From assembly GCA_029068665.1 (NCBI GenBank), contig JAIECC010000073.1, forward strand, positions 1-7,722: a stretch of DNA of 7,722 nucleotides, in the 5' to 3' direction. Below the pieces are notes generated by a model. That model searched no databases, was not told the origin of the DNA, and saw only the letters and a list, made by a program, of their open reading frames with translations. A program made the position numbers and the translations under genes. The number at the start of each line of letters is the position of its first letter. Position 1 is the stretch's first letter. Shown in pieces: positions 5,848-7,722 of the stretch. The stretch is from Lachnospiraceae bacterium (GTDB lineage: Bacteria > Bacillota > Clostridia > Lachnospirales > Lachnospiraceae).

Positions 5848-6156
5848 ATGGAAGAAAAAAATAAGATACCAACTCCACAATGGAAAGGCTGCATTATATT
5901 TGGAATAGTAAACGTAGGGCTTGTTCTCTTATGTACAAAGTTAAATGTAATTATGATTAGTGCTATCCTAATATTATTGATAGCAGCTGGAGTTGTGACC
6001 ACAATACAATCAATAAAAGAAGATTGGAAAGAAGGCTTTAAGTTATCTGTGGTTGGATGTGTAATAGGATTATTGTTGAACTGTTTTGCTGCAATTTTAT
6101 ATGTTTTTAATATTTTGGCAGGCATTATTGGAATGTTTAGTGGATTTACAAAATAG
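5848..6156 (+). CDS. Small hypothetical membrane protein
   Basis: I do not recognise this 102-residue protein. A hydrophilic start (MEEKNKIPTPQWK) is followed by hydrophobic segments at about residues 14-30, 33-53 and 66-97. A charged connector (QSIKEDWKEGFK, 54-65) separates the second and third. The last segment is long enough to hold two helices, so there are three or four membrane passes. There is no signal peptide cleavage site and no enzymatic motif. The frame extends upstream to a GTG at 5827, but GGAAGG at 5835-5840 is spaced 7 bases from the ATG at 5848, which sets the start. The thioesterase gene begins 60 bases downstream with no terminator between, so the two may share a transcript. 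The opposite strand also has an open frame here, but it lacks a ribosome binding site. Confidence 0.7.
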   Translation: MEEKNKIPTPQWKGCIIFGIVNVGLVLLCTKLNVIMISAILILLIAAGVVTTIQSIKEDWKEGFKLSVVGCVIGLLLNCFAAILYVFNILAGIIGMFSGFTK

Positions 6157-6216
6157 AGAGATAAACTCCGGTTTGTCAGGCAGTTGTTTCAATTACAAGA
6201 AAAGGAAGTTATAATT

Positions 6217-6684
6217 ATGGAAAACGAGTTTACAGAAGCAGGAATACTGCCGATTTCTCCGGCAGTACAAAAGGTACTACAGGATTTGGTTCTTAAAAAT
6301 CCCTACATGCAGGATTTAAAGATAGAAATACTGGAGATAGAACGCGGTTATGTCAAAGGCAGGCTTCAGGTGACGGATCGGGTATTAAATCCCTATGGCT
6401 CTGTTCATGGAGGCTGTCTCTATTCTTTAGCAGATATCACTGCCGGACTGGCTGCCTGTACCTATGGTGTATATGCTTCTACCATAGATGGTCATATGGA
6501 GTACATTCTTCCGGCAATTGACACAGCATATATTATATGCGAAGCAAAGGAAATCCGGCAGGGAATGCATGTTTCCCAGTATGAAGCATTTCTTTATGAT
6601 GATAAGGAACAGTTAGTGGATAAAGCAGTGTTTTCATTTTATATGATGAACCGTGCCATAGTAGGTTCCAAGGATGAGGCATAA
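6217..6684 (+). CDS. PaaI-like hotdog-fold acyl-CoA thioesterase
   Basis: This 155-residue protein has the PaaI/YbgC-type hotdog signature NPYGSVHGGCLYSLADITAGLA, with N58, H64-G65-G66 and D73. The HGG region forms the oxyanion and CoA-binding site in this family. The downstream strands (DGHMEYILPA; YIICEAKEIRQGMHVSQYEAFLYD) fit the second half of the fold. Members hydrolyse acyl-CoA thioesters, often aromatic or medium-chain, as tetramers in the cytoplasm. The substrate here is unknown. The frame is open from a TTG at 6184, but the ATG at 6217 has AAGGAAG at 6202-6208 with 8-base spacing and leaves a normal family length. It lies between the small membrane protein gene and the serine acetyltransferase gene. 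No terminator is visible on either side, so these three may form one operon. Confidence 0.88.
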   Translation: MENEFTEAGILPISPAVQKVLQDLVLKNPYMQDLKIEILEIERGYVKGRLQVTDRVLNPYGSVHGGCLYSLADITAGLAACTYGVYASTIDGHMEYILPAIDTAYIICEAKEIRQGMHVSQYEAFLYDDKEQLVDKAVFSFYMMNRAIVGSKDEA

Positions 6685-6790
6685 TCTGCCTTGAGGAGAG
6701 CCATCAAAGTACAACTGAAACCAGAAATCATGGTAGGAAAATCTATGGGAATTCAGAATAAAATAATAAAGGAAAAGAGGTAGGAGTCAT

Positions 6791-7722
6791 ATGGAAATGA
6801 ATCATACTATGATAGATCAGATACAGCAGACAGTAGCAGAAATCACACATAATTACGAAGCAAATGATGTGTTGATGCCCAAGGAGGGACGGCATCTGCC
6901 CAGTCGGAGTACAATTATATTAATGCTAAAGGAATTAAGGCGGATTATGTTTCCGGGATACTTTGGAGATGAAAATCTATCTACTTATGTTGGGGATTAC
7001 TTTGTAGGGTCCCATTTGAATCACGTATATCAAACCTTAAAGGAACAGATCATTACTGCTTTGGTCTATAAAAGTGAATCACTTCAGAAGGACGATGCTT
7101 CAACCGTCAGAGGAGGAAAGGAAGCTGGTTTAACCTTAGAGGAGGCAGAGCAGAAGTCAGAGGAGATCTGCAAATATTTTATCAGCCGTTTGCCATATAT
7201 ACAGCAGATGCTGCTGAAGGATGTTCAGGCAGGCTTTGATGGTGATCCGGCAGCACAGAGTAAGGAGGATATTATTGCTTCCTATCCGGGGCTGTTTGCC
7301 ATTTATGTCTATCGAATTGCCCATGAGCTTTATTTACAGCAGGTTCCGTATATTCCAAGAATCATGACGGAATATGCCCATAGCCGTACCGGTATTGATA
7401 TTAATTCCGGTGCAGAGATTGGAGAATATTTCTTTATCGACCATGGTACGGGTGTTGTAATCGGAGAAACCACTATTATAGGAAATCACGTAAAGCTGTA
7501 TCAGGGAGTTACCTTAGGTGCACTTTCTACCCGGATGGGACAGCAGCTTGCCGGTGTAAAACGTCATCCAACCATAGAAGATCATGTAACGATATATTCC
7601 GGTTCTACCATTCTGGGAGGAAATACGGTAATTGGAAGAGGAACCGTAATCGGGGGCAATGCATTTATACAAGAAGCGTTACAGCAAGAAAAAAAAGAAT
7701 TTTTAAGGAAACGGAAAAGGAA
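6791..7722 (+). CDS. cysE: Serine O-acetyltransferase, long (EpsC-type) form, 3' end beyond the window
   Basis: The enzyme acetylates serine with acetyl-CoA to give O-acetylserine, the precursor for cysteine synthesis. About 310 codons are visible without a stop. An N-terminal helical domain (residues 1-200) precedes a left-handed parallel beta-helix of hexapeptide repeats. Active-site stretches are present: FFIDHGTGVVIGET with D217 and H218, and AGVKRHPTIED with H259. The usual DIHPGA repeat reads DINSGA here. The start has AAGAGG and TAGGAG (6775-6786) before the ATG at 6791; the ATG at 6797 is an alternative. The frame after GGNAFI (residue 293, base 7669) reads QEALQQEKKEF, unlike the family. 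One base off, the DNA reads TRSV, the expected continuation. A one-base deletion, natural or from sequencing, is therefore likely near 7667-7669. The 106-base gap before the gene shows no clear promoter. Confidence 0.9.
   Translation, partial: MEMNHTMIDQIQQTVAEITHNYEANDVLMPKEGRHLPSRSTIILMLKELRRIMFPGYFGDENLSTYVGDYFVGSHLNHVYQTLKEQIITALVYKSESLQKDDASTVRGGKEAGLTLEEAEQKSEEICKYFISRLPYIQQMLLKDVQAGFDGDPAAQSKEDIIASYPGLFAIYVYRIAHELYLQQVPYIPRIMTEYAHSRTGIDINSGAEIGEYFFIDHGTGVVIGETTIIGNHVKLYQGVTLGALSTRMGQQLAGVKRHPTIEDHVTIYSGSTILGGNTVIGRGTVIGGNAFIQEALQQEKKEFLRKRKR

Noticed and set aside
5700..6125. A 141-codon open frame on the minus strand, longer than the plus-strand gene it overlaps
   Set aside because: It has no ribosome binding site before its ATG at 6125, starts inside the plus-strand gene and runs into the terminator hairpin. 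The plus-strand frame has a good binding site and a coherent membrane-protein pattern.
6730..6783. A 17-codon ORF before the serine acetyltransferase as a cysteine leader peptide
   Set aside because: It has no cysteine codons, no ribosome binding site and no attenuator hairpin nearby.

Overview
The window looks like ordinary chromosome of a low-GC Firmicute, most likely a clostridium of the Lachnospiraceae type. The evidence is AT-rich intergenic DNA, strong AGGAGG ribosome binding sites, a few TTG/GTG-type starts, a clostridial CarD-like regulator, and protein sequences that read like Lachnospiraceae versions of their families. The taxonomy is inferred from style, not from a marker gene. All ten convincing genes lie on the plus strand. 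I see no rRNA, tRNA, CRISPR array, transposase or phage gene.

Positions 1-3335 are a nucleotide-salvage block. A Nudix protein with a C-terminal winged helix (NrtR-like, TTG start) is followed by a GC-rich, repeat-laden spacer of about 215 bp. Then come nicotinate phosphoribosyltransferase (pncB) and, behind its own promoter, uracil phosphoribosyltransferase (upp). Both transferases use PRPP. NrtR-type regulators are known to control NAD salvage genes, so the first two genes probably form a regulator-target pair.

Positions 3336-4978 encode two membrane proteins, each with its own likely promoter. One belongs to the TVP38/TMEM64 (VTT/DedA) family and the other is a ZIP-type metal permease. 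Short inverted repeats sit directly upstream of the ZIP promoter and may be an operator.

Positions 4979-5725 hold a CarD/CdnL-like RNA polymerase-binding regulator. It is closed by an unusually clean 18-bp terminator hairpin that probably works in both directions.

Positions 5726-7722 hold a small unrecognised membrane protein, a PaaI-like hotdog thioesterase, and a long-type serine O-acetyltransferase that runs off the right edge. The last part of the acetyltransferase seems to change reading frame relative to its family.

The items most worth a second look are the structured repeat element between the Nudix regulator and pncB, the apparent one-base frameshift near the end of the acetyltransferase, the palindromes before the ZIP gene, and the CarD-like protein that seems to lack the DNA-wedging tryptophan. 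I did not find a clear multi-gene novel system.
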